Below are positions 36,476-44,598 of a DNA stretch of 64,000 nt, piece after piece (position 1 is the stretch's first letter; every line of letters starts with the position of its first letter). The position numbers and the translations under genes were made by a program. Source of the stretch: Gemmatimonas aurantiaca (lineage in GTDB: Bacteria > Gemmatimonadota > Gemmatimonadetes > Gemmatimonadales > Gemmatimonadaceae); contig NZ_JBBCJO010000002.1 in NCBI RefSeq assembly GCF_037190085.1, positions 62,001-126,000 on the forward strand, in the 5' to 3' direction. The notes beneath the pieces were generated by a model, which was given only the letters and a program-made list of their open reading frames with translations, had not been told where the DNA came from and searched no databases.

Positions 36476-37263
36476 CTGGCCCAACGTCCGTTGGCGCCAT
36501 GCATCTGGGCGCCATCGCGGCCGTGTCCGCCCTGAGCGGCGCCGTCAACTCCATTGCCGGCGGTGGCACGCTGCTCACGTTTCCCGCCTTGCTTGGGCTC
36601 GGGATTCCCGCGGTCGCGGCCAATGCCACCAGCACGGTGGCACTGTGGCCCGGCTCCCTGGCCAGCATGCTGGGATATCGTCGCGAACTGGCGGGCGCAG
36701 AGCGCTGGGCGCTCCGGCTCGCGGTGCCCAGCATTCTCGGCGGATGCCTCGGCGCCTGGTTGCTGCTGGTGACCAGCGAAGCGCGATTCCGTGCACTGGT
36801 CCCCTGGCTGGTGCTGAGCGCGACGGTGCTGTTCGCGGTGCAGGGTCCCGTCATGCGGTGGCTGCGTGAACGGACGGTGGCAGACCCCGAAGCCATGCGC
36901 CCCATCGATCCCAGCCTGGGCATGCTGTTCGCGCAGTTCGCGGTGGGGATCTATGGTGGATACTTCGGCGCTGGCGCCGGGATCGTCATGCTGGCCGTCT
37001 TCGGTCTGATGGGACTGACCAACATCCATCAGATGAACGGACTCAAGAACTTCAATGGCATCTGTTTCAACGGCGTCGCGGCCATTGCCTTTGCCATCAT
37101 GGGATTGGTGCACTGGCCGATCGCACTGGTGATGGCGATCGGATCGAGTGTGGGAGGCTATCTCATGTCGGGGCTCGCACAACGCGTTCCGCAGTCGTGG
37201 GTGCGCGGCGCGGTGTCGGCGATCGGTTTCGCGAGCGCCGTCTGGCTCTTCTTCACACGCTAG
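36472..37263 (+). CDS. TauE/SafE family membrane permease
   Basis: 263 residues from GTG 36472, overlapping the DUF423 stop; ATG 36499 is an alternative. Seven to eight membrane helices are seen, and the TauE/SafE signature NSIAGGGTLLTFPALLGLG occurs in the first helices with its repeat FGAGAGIVMLAVFGLMGL in the second half. The family exports sulfite, sulfoacetate or related anions. Substrate here is not known. The gene ends 33 bp from the convergent cupredoxin-like gene. Confidence 0.92.
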   Translation: MTGPTSVGAMHLGAIAAVSALSGAVNSIAGGGTLLTFPALLGLGIPAVAANATSTVALWPGSLASMLGYRRELAGAERWALRLAVPSILGGCLGAWLLLVTSEARFRALVPWLVLSATVLFAVQGPVMRWLRERTVADPEAMRPIDPSLGMLFAQFAVGIYGGYFGAGAGIVMLAVFGLMGLTNIHQMNGLKNFNGICFNGVAAIAFAIMGLVHWPIALVMAIGSSVGGYLMSGLAQRVPQSWVRGAVSAIGFASAVWLFFTR

Positions 37264-37296
37264 AGCCGAACAGCAGAACCAGACGGCGCCCGGATC

Positions 37297-38187
37297 TCAC
37301 TTCACCGACACCTGCTTGATCATGCCGTGCGCCAGATGGGGCTTGGCGTCTTTGGCATCGGGGGTGAAGCAGATGAAGGCATACTCACCGGCGGGAATGT
37401 CCACGGAGAGATAGACCATGGCGCCCGGCAGAATGTCGGTGACGCCACCAAAGGGAATTCCCGGAGGAGCGCCATTGGGGTTCTCCGCGAACTGTGCCAT
37501 CTGCATCGGCGTCTTGCCGGGCATCAGCTTGGCCATGATGAATTCGTGCGGCTGCGTGCCCGTGTTCCGCACGGCAATGACATGTTTGCCCGGCGTGAGC
37601 GTCCGCGAGAAGCTGAAGTCGTAATCAGAGAGCGTGAGTGTGATGTCGGCGGAGGGCGCCGCCGTCTTGTTGCCGGATGGCGTGACGGTGAGCGCCTTGA
37701 TCATCCCCTTCATGATGTGTGGCGGGCCACCGGGGCTCGGAATGACGCAGAGAGCCACGTATTCGCCCGCTTCCAGATTGCTGGTGAAGACCGTCTCGCC
37801 GGCGGAAGCATTGGGCCCGCCCACCGGATACATCCACTTCGGCGGCGGACCACCACTCTTGAACCACTGCATCACGTCATCCGGCGTTTTTCCCTTCTCG
37901 ACTTTCACGAGATAGAGATGATGCAACTCCTTGCCTTTGTTCACGAAGCGCATGGTGGTGAGACCGGCCGGAATGCTGGCCGGCATCTCGAACGCATAGT
38001 CATTGGCCGTCACCTGCACGACGTTGGCACCGGCGATCGGTGTGAAAGCGGCTGCGGCCGCTGTGCGGGCAGCCGATGCGCGGGGCGCCGTACTGGCAGC
38101 GGGGCGTGCGGACTGAGCCTCCAGCAGGGAAGCTGCACTGATCGACACGCCGAAGGCCGTGACGACGACACGAACGAAGGGAGACAT
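37297..38187 (-). CDS. Exported protein with two tandem cupredoxin-like domains
   Basis: 296 residues from ATG 38187, chosen at the signal peptide. After an Ala-rich linker, residues ~65-180 and ~185-296 are an internal duplication: each unit starts with Y-x-F (NDYAFEMP; SDYDFSFS), has a first histidine (KELHHLYL; TQPHEFIM), a KTP helix, and ends with Cys, His and Met (ALCVIPSPGGPPHIMKGM; FICFTPDAKDAKPHLAHGM). The ordered H...C...H...M set is what a type-1 copper site needs, though the Cys-to-His spacing is longer than in plastocyanin. It may be a periplasmic copper or electron-transfer protein; copper binding is inference. Confidence 0.8.
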   Translation of the reverse strand: MSPFVRVVVTAFGVSISAASLLEAQSARPAASTAPRASAARTAAAAAFTPIAGANVVQVTANDYAFEMPASIPAGLTTMRFVNKGKELHHLYLVKVEKGKTPDDVMQWFKSGGPPPKWMYPVGGPNASAGETVFTSNLEAGEYVALCVIPSPGGPPHIMKGMIKALTVTPSGNKTAAPSADITLTLSDYDFSFSRTLTPGKHVIAVRNTGTQPHEFIMAKLMPGKTPMQMAQFAENPNGAPPGIPFGGVTDILPGAMVYLSVDIPAGEYAFICFTPDAKDAKPHLAHGMIKQVSVK

Positions 38188-38338
38188 GAAATCCTCGACA
38201 AGAGTGCACACGATGTGGTACCGGCAGCGAAACACGCGCTGGTCGGTGGATTACCCGCGCCTGCGTCGATCCGTCACCGCACGTGTCAGTCCCGCAGCGC
38301 CCGCTGTCGTCGTCGGGTCCGGGGCCACACATTGCAGG

Positions 38339-38629
38339 ATGTCCCGCGCATTCGTGAACGAAGATGCGGGCCCTCCCGAACGGCGGCCCGACTATGACCT
38401 CCCTCCCCGCGACGCGGCGGACTTCGAGGTGACCGCGGCGCGCGCGCTCCTCGAGGGCGCCCGTGCCGGCGATACCGTGGGCGCCGAGGACGCCACCGGA
38501 TATCGATGGGGGGATCCGCACCTCGTGCCACACATACGGCATTGGCTGACCGTCGCGCGCGAGGAACGCGACGACCGGCTGGAGCAGCTCGCGGAGCGTT
38601 ATCTCCGGGCGGCCGGCGAGACGGCCTGA
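38339..38629 (+). CDS. Small conserved acidic protein, unknown function
   Basis: 96 residues. The protein begins SRAFVNEDAGPPERRPDYDL and contains AARALLEGARAGDTVGAEDA and TGYRWGDP, a recurring pattern of small uncharacterised bacterial proteins. No signal peptide or membrane segment is seen. The start is judged from this conserved N-terminus; an AGG directly precedes the ATG and is too close for a good ribosome-binding site. It is divergent from the cupredoxin-like gene and ends 15 bp before the promoter of the HmuY-like operon. Confidence 0.7.
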   Translation: MSRAFVNEDAGPPERRPDYDLPPRDAADFEVTAARALLEGARAGDTVGAEDATGYRWGDPHLVPHIRHWLTVAREERDDRLEQLAERYLRAAGETA

Positions 38630-38643
38630 TCAGCCAATCCCGA

Positions 38644-38672
38644 TTGATTGTATCGTGAAAATTGAATAGGAT
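38644..38672 (+). promoter_or_regulatory. Sigma70-like promoter of the HmuY/TonB/chelatase operon
   Basis: TTGATT (38644-38649) and TAGGAT (38667-38672) are separated by exactly 17 bp. Transcription would start near 38680, just before the Fur-box-like dyad. Confidence 0.6.
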
Positions 38673-38688
38673 TCGATGTTCGCTACAC

Positions 38689-38707
38689 GAGAACGATTCT
38701 CATCTAA
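38689..38707 (+). promoter_or_regulatory. Fur-box-like dyad
   Basis: This 19-bp site begins with the perfect inverted repeat GAGAA-CGA-TTCTC. It matches the classical 19-bp Fur consensus at 11 positions, all in the first 15. It lies just after the predicted transcription start and before the HmuY-like start codon, where a bound repressor would block the operon. Confidence 0.45.
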
Positions 38708-38717
38708 ATCGAGCCCG

Positions 38718-39842
38718 ATGTTCTCCTCAGATTCCATCCGTGTGCCAGTCCAGCGCCGTTCCGGCCGCTCGGCGGCCCGCGTTACGGTTGCCCGTGCCGT
38801 TTCCCAGACGGTTTCCCGTGCGGTTGTCCGTAGCGCCGTCGTGGTCGCGTCGTTCGCGCTGGCCGCCTGCTCCACCAGCGATGTCACGGCGCCCCCCGCC
38901 CCGTCGGCCGGCGCGTTCACCGTGGATGCCACCACTCGCTGGGTGTATGTGAGCCTGGCCGACAGCGCCGTGGTCACCCCTTCGCCGTCGAGCGGAGAGT
39001 CCTCGGCGTGGGACATCGCGTTCAATGCGACCAACGTGATGCTCAATGGTGGCCAGGCCGGCCCCGGCGGCGTGACGGGATACTGCGTGTGCCAGAACGC
39101 CGCGAAGAATCCCAGCAACGCCGAGTGGCTCGCGATGACGGCCGAAAGCCAGAAGATCCATTTCGACACGCTGAGCCGCACACCGGCCGGTGCCGTCTTC
39201 GTGAGCGACCAGCTCACGCCGGCGATCGGTGGCTTCTATAGCGGCGCCGGTACCGGCGCCGTGGCCAATCCCGACTCCGTGTACTTCGTGCGGTATGCGG
39301 ACAGCACGGGCTTCGCCAAGGTCCGCGTCACGAGTCTCACCTCACCGACGGCGACGACCCCCGGTCGTGTCACCATCGAATACGCGTTGGCCGGCAATAC
39401 CGACGCGGCATTCGGCACCGTGCGCACCGCGCAGATCGATGTCTCCACGGGCGCGAAGAATTTCGATCTCAATTCCGGTCAGGTCACCACCAACGCCACC
39501 GACTGGGAACTGCGCTTCGATGGCTACACCATCCGCGTGAACGGTGGCGCGAGCGGCACCGGCAAGTCCGCCGCGGCGAAGATCACCGACGCGACCTTTG
39601 CCACGGCCACACCGGCGAGCACGGTGGCCAACGCCTATCGCAGCGATGTCTACGCCGGCGTGTTCAACACCGCCCGCTATTACCGCTACAACCTCTCGGG
39701 CGACAATCGCATCACGCCCACGTTCGATGTGTATCTGATCCGCCGAGGCACGCGGACGTGGAAGTTGCAGATCCTGAACTACTACAACTCCACGGGTTCG
39801 TCACGCTACATCACCTTCCGTTACGCGAAGCTCGCCGAATGA
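38718..39842 (+). CDS. HmuY-like lipoprotein (putative tetrapyrrole/heme-binding)
   Basis: 374 residues from ATG 38718; an ATG at 38676 is also in frame but would place the Fur-like dyad inside the gene. A long Arg-rich n-region leads to a hydrophobic stretch and a lipobox (LAAC) near residue 45. The mature part follows the HmuY plan: TTRWVYVSLADSA, then SSAWDIAFNATNVMLNGG, a YCVCQNA segment with two cysteines, and a C-terminal WKLQILNYYNS...YITFRYAKL. HmuY proteins capture heme at the cell surface for a TonB receptor. No histidine ligands can be assigned here. Its stop overlaps the receptor start (ATGA). Confidence 0.75.
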   Translation: MFSSDSIRVPVQRRSGRSAARVTVARAVSQTVSRAVVRSAVVVASFALAACSTSDVTAPPAPSAGAFTVDATTRWVYVSLADSAVVTPSPSSGESSAWDIAFNATNVMLNGGQAGPGGVTGYCVCQNAAKNPSNAEWLAMTAESQKIHFDTLSRTPAGAVFVSDQLTPAIGGFYSGAGTGAVANPDSVYFVRYADSTGFAKVRVTSLTSPTATTPGRVTIEYALAGNTDAAFGTVRTAQIDVSTGAKNFDLNSGQVTTNATDWELRFDGYTIRVNGGASGTGKSAAAKITDATFATATPASTVANAYRSDVYAGVFNTARYYRYNLSGDNRITPTFDVYLIRRGTRTWKLQILNYYNSTGSSRYITFRYAKLAE

Positions 39843-42046
39843 TGAGGCGGGTGACGACGGGAATGACGACGCACGCGTGGTTGGTTGGCGTTGCACTGGG
39901 TGGCATCGCCGGCTCCGTGATCCCCGTGGCTTCGGTTGCGGCGATGATCCCGGGACCGGGCAGCGCGCATGGACGTGTCGTCGACGCCTCCGATCGGCAT
40001 GCGCTGCCTGGCGCCGAAGTGCATCTGTTCGGCCCGGACACCCTGCGCCTGCGCACCGACGCGCAGGGTGGCTGGCGCGCGCAGCAGGTGAAGCCCGGAC
40101 GGTACACGGTCCGGGCCCGCATTCTGGGATATGCCTCCACGAGCTTCACGCTGGATGTGGGTGAAGACCAGCAGGTGGAGCGCACCATCGCACTCGATGC
40201 CACGCCACTGGCCCTCGAGCAGATGGTGGTCACCGCGGCCCGCCGCGAACAACGTCTCAAAGACGCCGTCACCACGACGGAACTGATCACGCGCGCCGAC
40301 ATCGAACGCACGGGTGCCAACGACATCGCCTCCGTATTGCTCGAACAGACCGGTATCGAATTGCAGGGCGGTCATCCGGCCGGCACGGGGGTGATGCTGC
40401 AGGGCATCGGTTCGGAACGTGTACTCGTGCTGCTGGACGGTCAGCCGCTCGCGGGCCGCATTTCGGGCGTGTTCGACATCTCGCGCATTCCGGTGACGAT
40501 GATCGATCGGGTGGAAGTGGTGCGTGGTCCGCAGTCGACGCTGTACGGCACGGATGCGATGGGTGGCGTGGTGAACATCATCACGCGCACCGCACCGAAG
40601 ACCGATGGTCCGCTCTACGGCGTCGGTCTGCTCGGCACGCTGGGCACGCAGGCCCGCACCGACGGATCGGCCAGTCTCACGTATTCGCAGGGCGCCATGA
40701 GCTCCGCCATGGATTTTTCGCGTCGCCAGACGGAGACGACACCGGGCATGTCGGGAACAGCCGGCGCACTCACCGCACGCAGCGATCTGTCGGCCAAGCT
40801 GCGTTGGGCTCCCGACAGCGGCAAGGCCCTCGAAGCCAGTGTACTCGCTCTCGACGAGCGACAGCGCTGGCTTGCCGGTTCGCTCTACAACTTCGGCGAC
40901 AACCGGCAGTGGAGTGGTCGTCTGAACGGCACGAAGAGTCTCGATGCGGCGCGGCACCATCGGATCGGTGTGACCCTCTCGGGTTCGCACTACGATCATC
41001 GGCAGCGCGCGAGCACCGAAACCCGTCCCATCGCCGGCGACACCGGTTCACGCCAGCTCCAGCAGGTGTTCCAGCTCGATGCCGTCTACAACGGCCGGAT
41101 CACCGACGCCGTGGCGCTCGACCTGGGCACGCAGGTGCGTCGTGACGCCGTGGAAACGGAGCGTGTGCTCGGCGGCAAACGCGACATCACGCTGTTCGAG
41201 CCATATGCGCAACTGGAAGCGGCACTGACACCCACACTCTCGGTCGTACCGGGTGTGCGGCTCACGCAGAGTTCGCAGTGGGGCACACATGTGACGCCCC
41301 GTCTGGCCGCACGACAGCGTATGGGGGAGCATCTCACGTTGCGCGCGTCGTATGGCACGGGGTTCCGCGCGCCGGACTTCAAGGAGCTCTACATGCGCTT
41401 CGTGAACGCCAGCGCGGGATACGCCGTCAATGGCAATCTCGATCTGCGTCCCGAGTCGTCGCGCAACGTCATGGGTGGCGCGGAGTGGACGGCCAATCGC
41501 ACCTACGTGCGTGTGCAGGCCTTCCGCAACGACTTCGTGGATTTCATCGAAGCCCGTGCGGTGAGCGCGCCGGGGGAACCCACTGTGTTTCAGTACGCCA
41601 ACGTGGACAACGGCTCGACGCAGGGCGCCGATGTGGAAGGCGGCTTCGCGCTGGGCGGTTTCCGCGGGGAAGCCAGTGTTTCCCTGCTCTCCACCCACGA
41701 CGACGCCACGGGATACGAACTGCTGGGTCGTCCGGATGTGTCGGCGCGCACCACTCTCAGTCTGCCCGCTGTGTGGGGCGTGCGATTCAGTGCGACGGGC
41801 GTTTACACCGGCCGCACGCCGATGGAACGCGACGAGACCACCGGTCGCATCACCAGCTGGCGTGACGCCTTCCCGCGTCTCGACTTCCGGCTGGCGCGCC
41901 GCATCGGTGGGCTGTCCGGCACCCCGGAACTCGTGTTCGGCGTGGACAACACCTTCGATACACAGCCTGCACAGTGGGCCGGCTTCAACCGGCGCCATCT
42001 CTACACCTCGCTCTCCTGGAACTTCAACCACACGCCCACGCGATGA
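39839..42046 (+). CDS. TonB-dependent receptor, partner of the HmuY-like lipoprotein
   Basis: 735 residues from ATG 39839, coupled by ATGA to the upstream gene and again to the downstream gene. After the signal sequence there is a carboxypeptidase-regulatory-like domain (GRVVDASDRHALPGAEVHL), then the plug (IERTGANDIASVLLEQTGIE; RVEVVRGPQSTLYGTDAMGG) and a 22-strand barrel. The FRAP motif of heme receptors is present near residue 509 (GTGFRAPDFKELYM), followed by NGNLDLRPE, but no histidine lies between them as in classical heme receptors. It ends in an aromatic-rich last strand. A porphyrin or corrinoid ligand is likely from context. Confidence 0.93.
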   Translation: MMRRVTTGMTTHAWLVGVALGGIAGSVIPVASVAAMIPGPGSAHGRVVDASDRHALPGAEVHLFGPDTLRLRTDAQGGWRAQQVKPGRYTVRARILGYASTSFTLDVGEDQQVERTIALDATPLALEQMVVTAARREQRLKDAVTTTELITRADIERTGANDIASVLLEQTGIELQGGHPAGTGVMLQGIGSERVLVLLDGQPLAGRISGVFDISRIPVTMIDRVEVVRGPQSTLYGTDAMGGVVNIITRTAPKTDGPLYGVGLLGTLGTQARTDGSASLTYSQGAMSSAMDFSRRQTETTPGMSGTAGALTARSDLSAKLRWAPDSGKALEASVLALDERQRWLAGSLYNFGDNRQWSGRLNGTKSLDAARHHRIGVTLSGSHYDHRQRASTETRPIAGDTGSRQLQQVFQLDAVYNGRITDAVALDLGTQVRRDAVETERVLGGKRDITLFEPYAQLEAALTPTLSVVPGVRLTQSSQWGTHVTPRLAARQRMGEHLTLRASYGTGFRAPDFKELYMRFVNASAGYAVNGNLDLRPESSRNVMGGAEWTANRTYVRVQAFRNDFVDFIEARAVSAPGEPTVFQYANVDNGSTQGADVEGGFALGGFRGEASVSLLSTHDDATGYELLGRPDVSARTTLSLPAVWGVRFSATGVYTGRTPMERDETTGRITSWRDAFPRLDFRLARRIGGLSGTPELVFGVDNTFDTQPAQWAGFNRRHLYTSLSWNFNHTPTR

Positions 42047-43014
42047 ACGCCGTGACTTCTTTCTCTTCGACCCTGCGCCGCACGTCGGCAACCGTTGCCC
42101 TGGCTTGCGCGGCCGTGGCTCTTCCGGCGGCGCTCGGGGCGCAGGCCGCCGGCAAGACCGGTGTCGTCGTACTCGCGCATGGTGGCGACTCGCTCTGGAA
42201 CGCGTTGGTGGTCGACGCGGCGCAGAAGGCCCGCACCGATGGCCCGATCGAAGTGAGCTTCCTGATGGGCGCGGGTGCGGCAAAGGCCCGCTTCCAGGAC
42301 GCCGTGGCCCGCCTCGAATCGCGCGGTGTGTCGAAGATCGTGGTGGTGCCGATGCTCGTTTCGAGCCACAGCGGCCACTACGATCAGATCCGCTATCTGG
42401 CCGGCGAGCCGGTCAAACTCGACGAGGACATGGCGCATCATCTGCACATGTCGGGCATCGAGAAGCCGAAGAGCAAGCTGCCGATCATCGTGACGCCGGC
42501 CATGGACAACGCGCCGCAGATCGCGCAGGTGCTGGCGGACCGCGCTAGGGCGCTCGCTCCGAATCCGAAGGAACGCGCTCTGCTCATCGTCGGTCACGGC
42601 CCCAACTCGGCCGAAGACTACGCGGCATGGATGGAGAATCTCCGTCCGGTGGCGGATTCGGTGAAGGCCATGACGGGATTCCGTGATGTGCGCGTCGAAC
42701 TGGTGCGCGACGACGCACCGGCGCCGGTGCGCGCGGAAGCGGTCACGCGCGTGCGGGAACTCATCGAGCTGCAGCACATGGCCACCGGCAAGGATGTGAT
42801 CGTGGTGCCGGTGCTCGTCTCGAAGGGCGCCGTGAGCCGGGACAAGGTACCGGCCGACATCAAGGGCACGCCGTCGATCTACTCGGGTGAGCCGCTGCTG
42901 CCGCACGATGCGATGTCGCGTTGGCTGGAGATGCGCGTGCGCGAGGCCGGCAATGCGGCGCCGAAGCGCGCGGCGGATACGCAGCAGCAGGCGCCGGCAC
43001 ACCAGCATCGCTGA
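42043..43014 (+). CDS. Exported CbiX/SirB-like (class II) chelatase-related protein
   Basis: 323 residues from ATG 42043, overlapping the receptor stop. An N-terminal signal peptide (VALACAAVALPAALGAQ) sends it out of the cytoplasm, which is unusual for this family. Two CbiX-like halves follow: the first has VLAHGGDS (H46) and VSSHSGHYDQI (H109, H112), the positions of the metal-binding histidines of sirohydrochlorin cobalto-/ferrochelatases; the second has LIVGHGPNS (H185) but VSKGAVSRD where the other histidine should be. The tail ends in APAHQHR. It could insert or remove a metal in a tetrapyrrole delivered by the receptor. A strong terminator follows. Confidence 0.85.
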   Translation: MNAVTSFSSTLRRTSATVALACAAVALPAALGAQAAGKTGVVVLAHGGDSLWNALVVDAAQKARTDGPIEVSFLMGAGAAKARFQDAVARLESRGVSKIVVVPMLVSSHSGHYDQIRYLAGEPVKLDEDMAHHLHMSGIEKPKSKLPIIVTPAMDNAPQIAQVLADRARALAPNPKERALLIVGHGPNSAEDYAAWMENLRPVADSVKAMTGFRDVRVELVRDDAPAPVRAEAVTRVRELIELQHMATGKDVIVVPVLVSKGAVSRDKVPADIKGTPSIYSGEPLLPHDAMSRWLEMRVREAGNAAPKRAADTQQQAPAHQHR

Positions 43015-43045
43015 ACACCACGCGTCGCGCGCAGGTAGTCAGAGA

Positions 43046-43075
43046 CAATCAGGCACAATCAGGCACCATCAGGCA
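43046..43075. repeat. 10-bp tandem repeat, three units
   Basis: CAATCAGGCA occurs twice, then CCATCAGGCA. It lies between the chelatase-like gene and its terminator, so it is transcribed but not translated. Confidence 0.8.
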
Positions 43076-43081
43076 CAACGA

Positions 43082-43122
43082 GAAGGCCCCGGGAATCCGT
43101 TTCCCGGGGCCTTCGTCGTTTT
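43082..43122 (+). terminator. Rho-independent terminator of the HmuY/TonB/chelatase operon
   Basis: A perfect 14-bp stem (43082-43095 with 43101-43114), 5-nt loop and a T-rich tail GTCGTTTTCT follow the chelatase-like gene by 67 bp. Confidence 0.88.
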
Positions 43123-43162
43123 CTCCGTGCATTGCGCGTATTCACGGGCGCGCCGCGCCAGC

Positions 43163-44527
43163 CTACGGATAGAGACGATACTTGTCGGCCCGCTGATGGA
43201 ATCGCGTCAATTCGGGTTCCCACGACGCGAAGATCTCCTGCGGTGTGCGGCCGGCCTGCAGCATGTTCTTGAGGCGCGGCGTCGCGGCCAGACGATCGAG
43301 CACCGCGTCCTTCCATTCCAGCTTGTCGGCGTGCAACGCGTTCACCGCCCACATGAGCGCCACACCGGCGCGATACGGCTTGAAGGCGGCCCGATCGGTG
43401 ACGTGGAGACGGATGCCCGGCAGTGACTGCCCGGCAAAGGCCGGCGGACGTCCATGGAAGGGACGCTGAATGGGCGTGAACTGATCCACCGCGAAGCGTG
43501 TGCCCGGAAGATTCAGCGCATTGAGCATCGCCACGGCACGCTGATTGTCCAGCCACGGTGCGCCGATGAGTTCGAAGGGACTGTCGCTGCCGCGTCCTTC
43601 AGAGAGATTCAGCGACTCGAACAGACAGGTGCCCGCGTACGCCACGAGCGACGAAAACGCCACGAGATTGGGCGACGGCTTGCTCCACGGCTGTCCCGTG
43701 TTGTCGAGCCACATGTCGCGCGTCCAGCCCTTCATGGGCACGACATGCAGTGTACCCTGCACGCCGCCACGCAGCATCCGTTCACCGTGGTAGAAGCGGG
43801 CGAGTTCCGCTGGTGTCATGCCATGCAGCGCGGGAATGGCCGTGTACGATCCGAAACGATAGAACGCCGCACTGTCGGCCACGAAACCGTCCGCACTGCG
43901 TCCACCCAATGGATTGGGACGATCGAGCACGACCACCGGAATCTTCTTCTCCGCCGCGGCCTCCATCACGAACCCCAGGATGTTGACGTGCTCGTAGAAA
44001 CGGGCGCCAACCTCCTGAATGTCGTACACGATGACCTCCACACCGTCGAGCATCTCCGGCGTGGGTTTGTGGATCTCGCCGTAGAGACTGTACTTCGGTG
44101 CGCCCGTGGCGCTGTCCACGGTCTGTTCGGGATCCCGCTGGATGGAGTAGTCGTTGCTGCGGATGTTGTACTCCATGCCGAACAGCGCCTTGAGGCGTAC
44201 GCCGAGGGCCTTGCCCGGCCCCGAGTGCAGAGCATCGGCGAGATGCATGCCGTTGGCGAGCCGTCCGCTGTGATTGGACACCAGCGCCACCGACTTGCCG
44301 CGAATGAGTTGCGGATACTCGGTGAACAGGCGGTCGGCACCCATCACGAGCGGGGCACGGGCCGGTGTGCGTGCGGCAACACGAGAGGCGGGAGTACGCG
44401 GTGCGGCAGTCGCGGCTTGCGCGCTGAGAGGCGACACCGGAATGACCGTCGTGAATGTCACGGCCAGGGCGATTGCAGCCGTCGTCACGCACCGGACGGC
44501 GGCGGAAGCAGGAGCGGGTATGGGCAT
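43163..44527 (-). CDS. namZ: Exo-beta-N-acetylmuramidase NamZ (DUF1343)
   Basis: 454 residues with an Ala-rich signal peptide. The DUF1343 core is clear: LRGKSVALVSNHSG, FGMEYNIRSN, TPEMLDGVEVIVYDIQEVGA, FYEHV, DRPNPLGG, and the late NLSEGRGSDSPFELIGAPWL. NamZ-type enzymes release N-acetylmuramic acid from the non-reducing end of peptidoglycan fragments. Secretion here implies recycling of wall pieces, or use of others' wall material, outside the cytoplasm. No MurNAc transporter or kinase is seen nearby. It stands alone between two terminated transcription units. Confidence 0.87.
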   Translation of the reverse strand: MPIPAPASAAVRCVTTAAIALAVTFTTVIPVSPLSAQAATAAPRTPASRVAARTPARAPLVMGADRLFTEYPQLIRGKSVALVSNHSGRLANGMHLADALHSGPGKALGVRLKALFGMEYNIRSNDYSIQRDPEQTVDSATGAPKYSLYGEIHKPTPEMLDGVEVIVYDIQEVGARFYEHVNILGFVMEAAAEKKIPVVVLDRPNPLGGRSADGFVADSAAFYRFGSYTAIPALHGMTPAELARFYHGERMLRGGVQGTLHVVPMKGWTRDMWLDNTGQPWSKPSPNLVAFSSLVAYAGTCLFESLNLSEGRGSDSPFELIGAPWLDNQRAVAMLNALNLPGTRFAVDQFTPIQRPFHGRPPAFAGQSLPGIRLHVTDRAAFKPYRAGVALMWAVNALHADKLEWKDAVLDRLAATPRLKNMLQAGRTPQEIFASWEPELTRFHQRADKYRLYP

Positions 44528-44598
44528 GGATCAATGCTTACCCAGCGTATTCCGCTACGCCAGTAGGTGCCCGGCGCCTGGAAGGTCTCGGGAGTGCC

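Noticed and set aside
38630..38717. Cobalamin or other riboswitch before the HmuY-like operon
   Set aside because: The leader is too short for a B12 aptamer; promoter boxes and a Fur-like dyad account for it.
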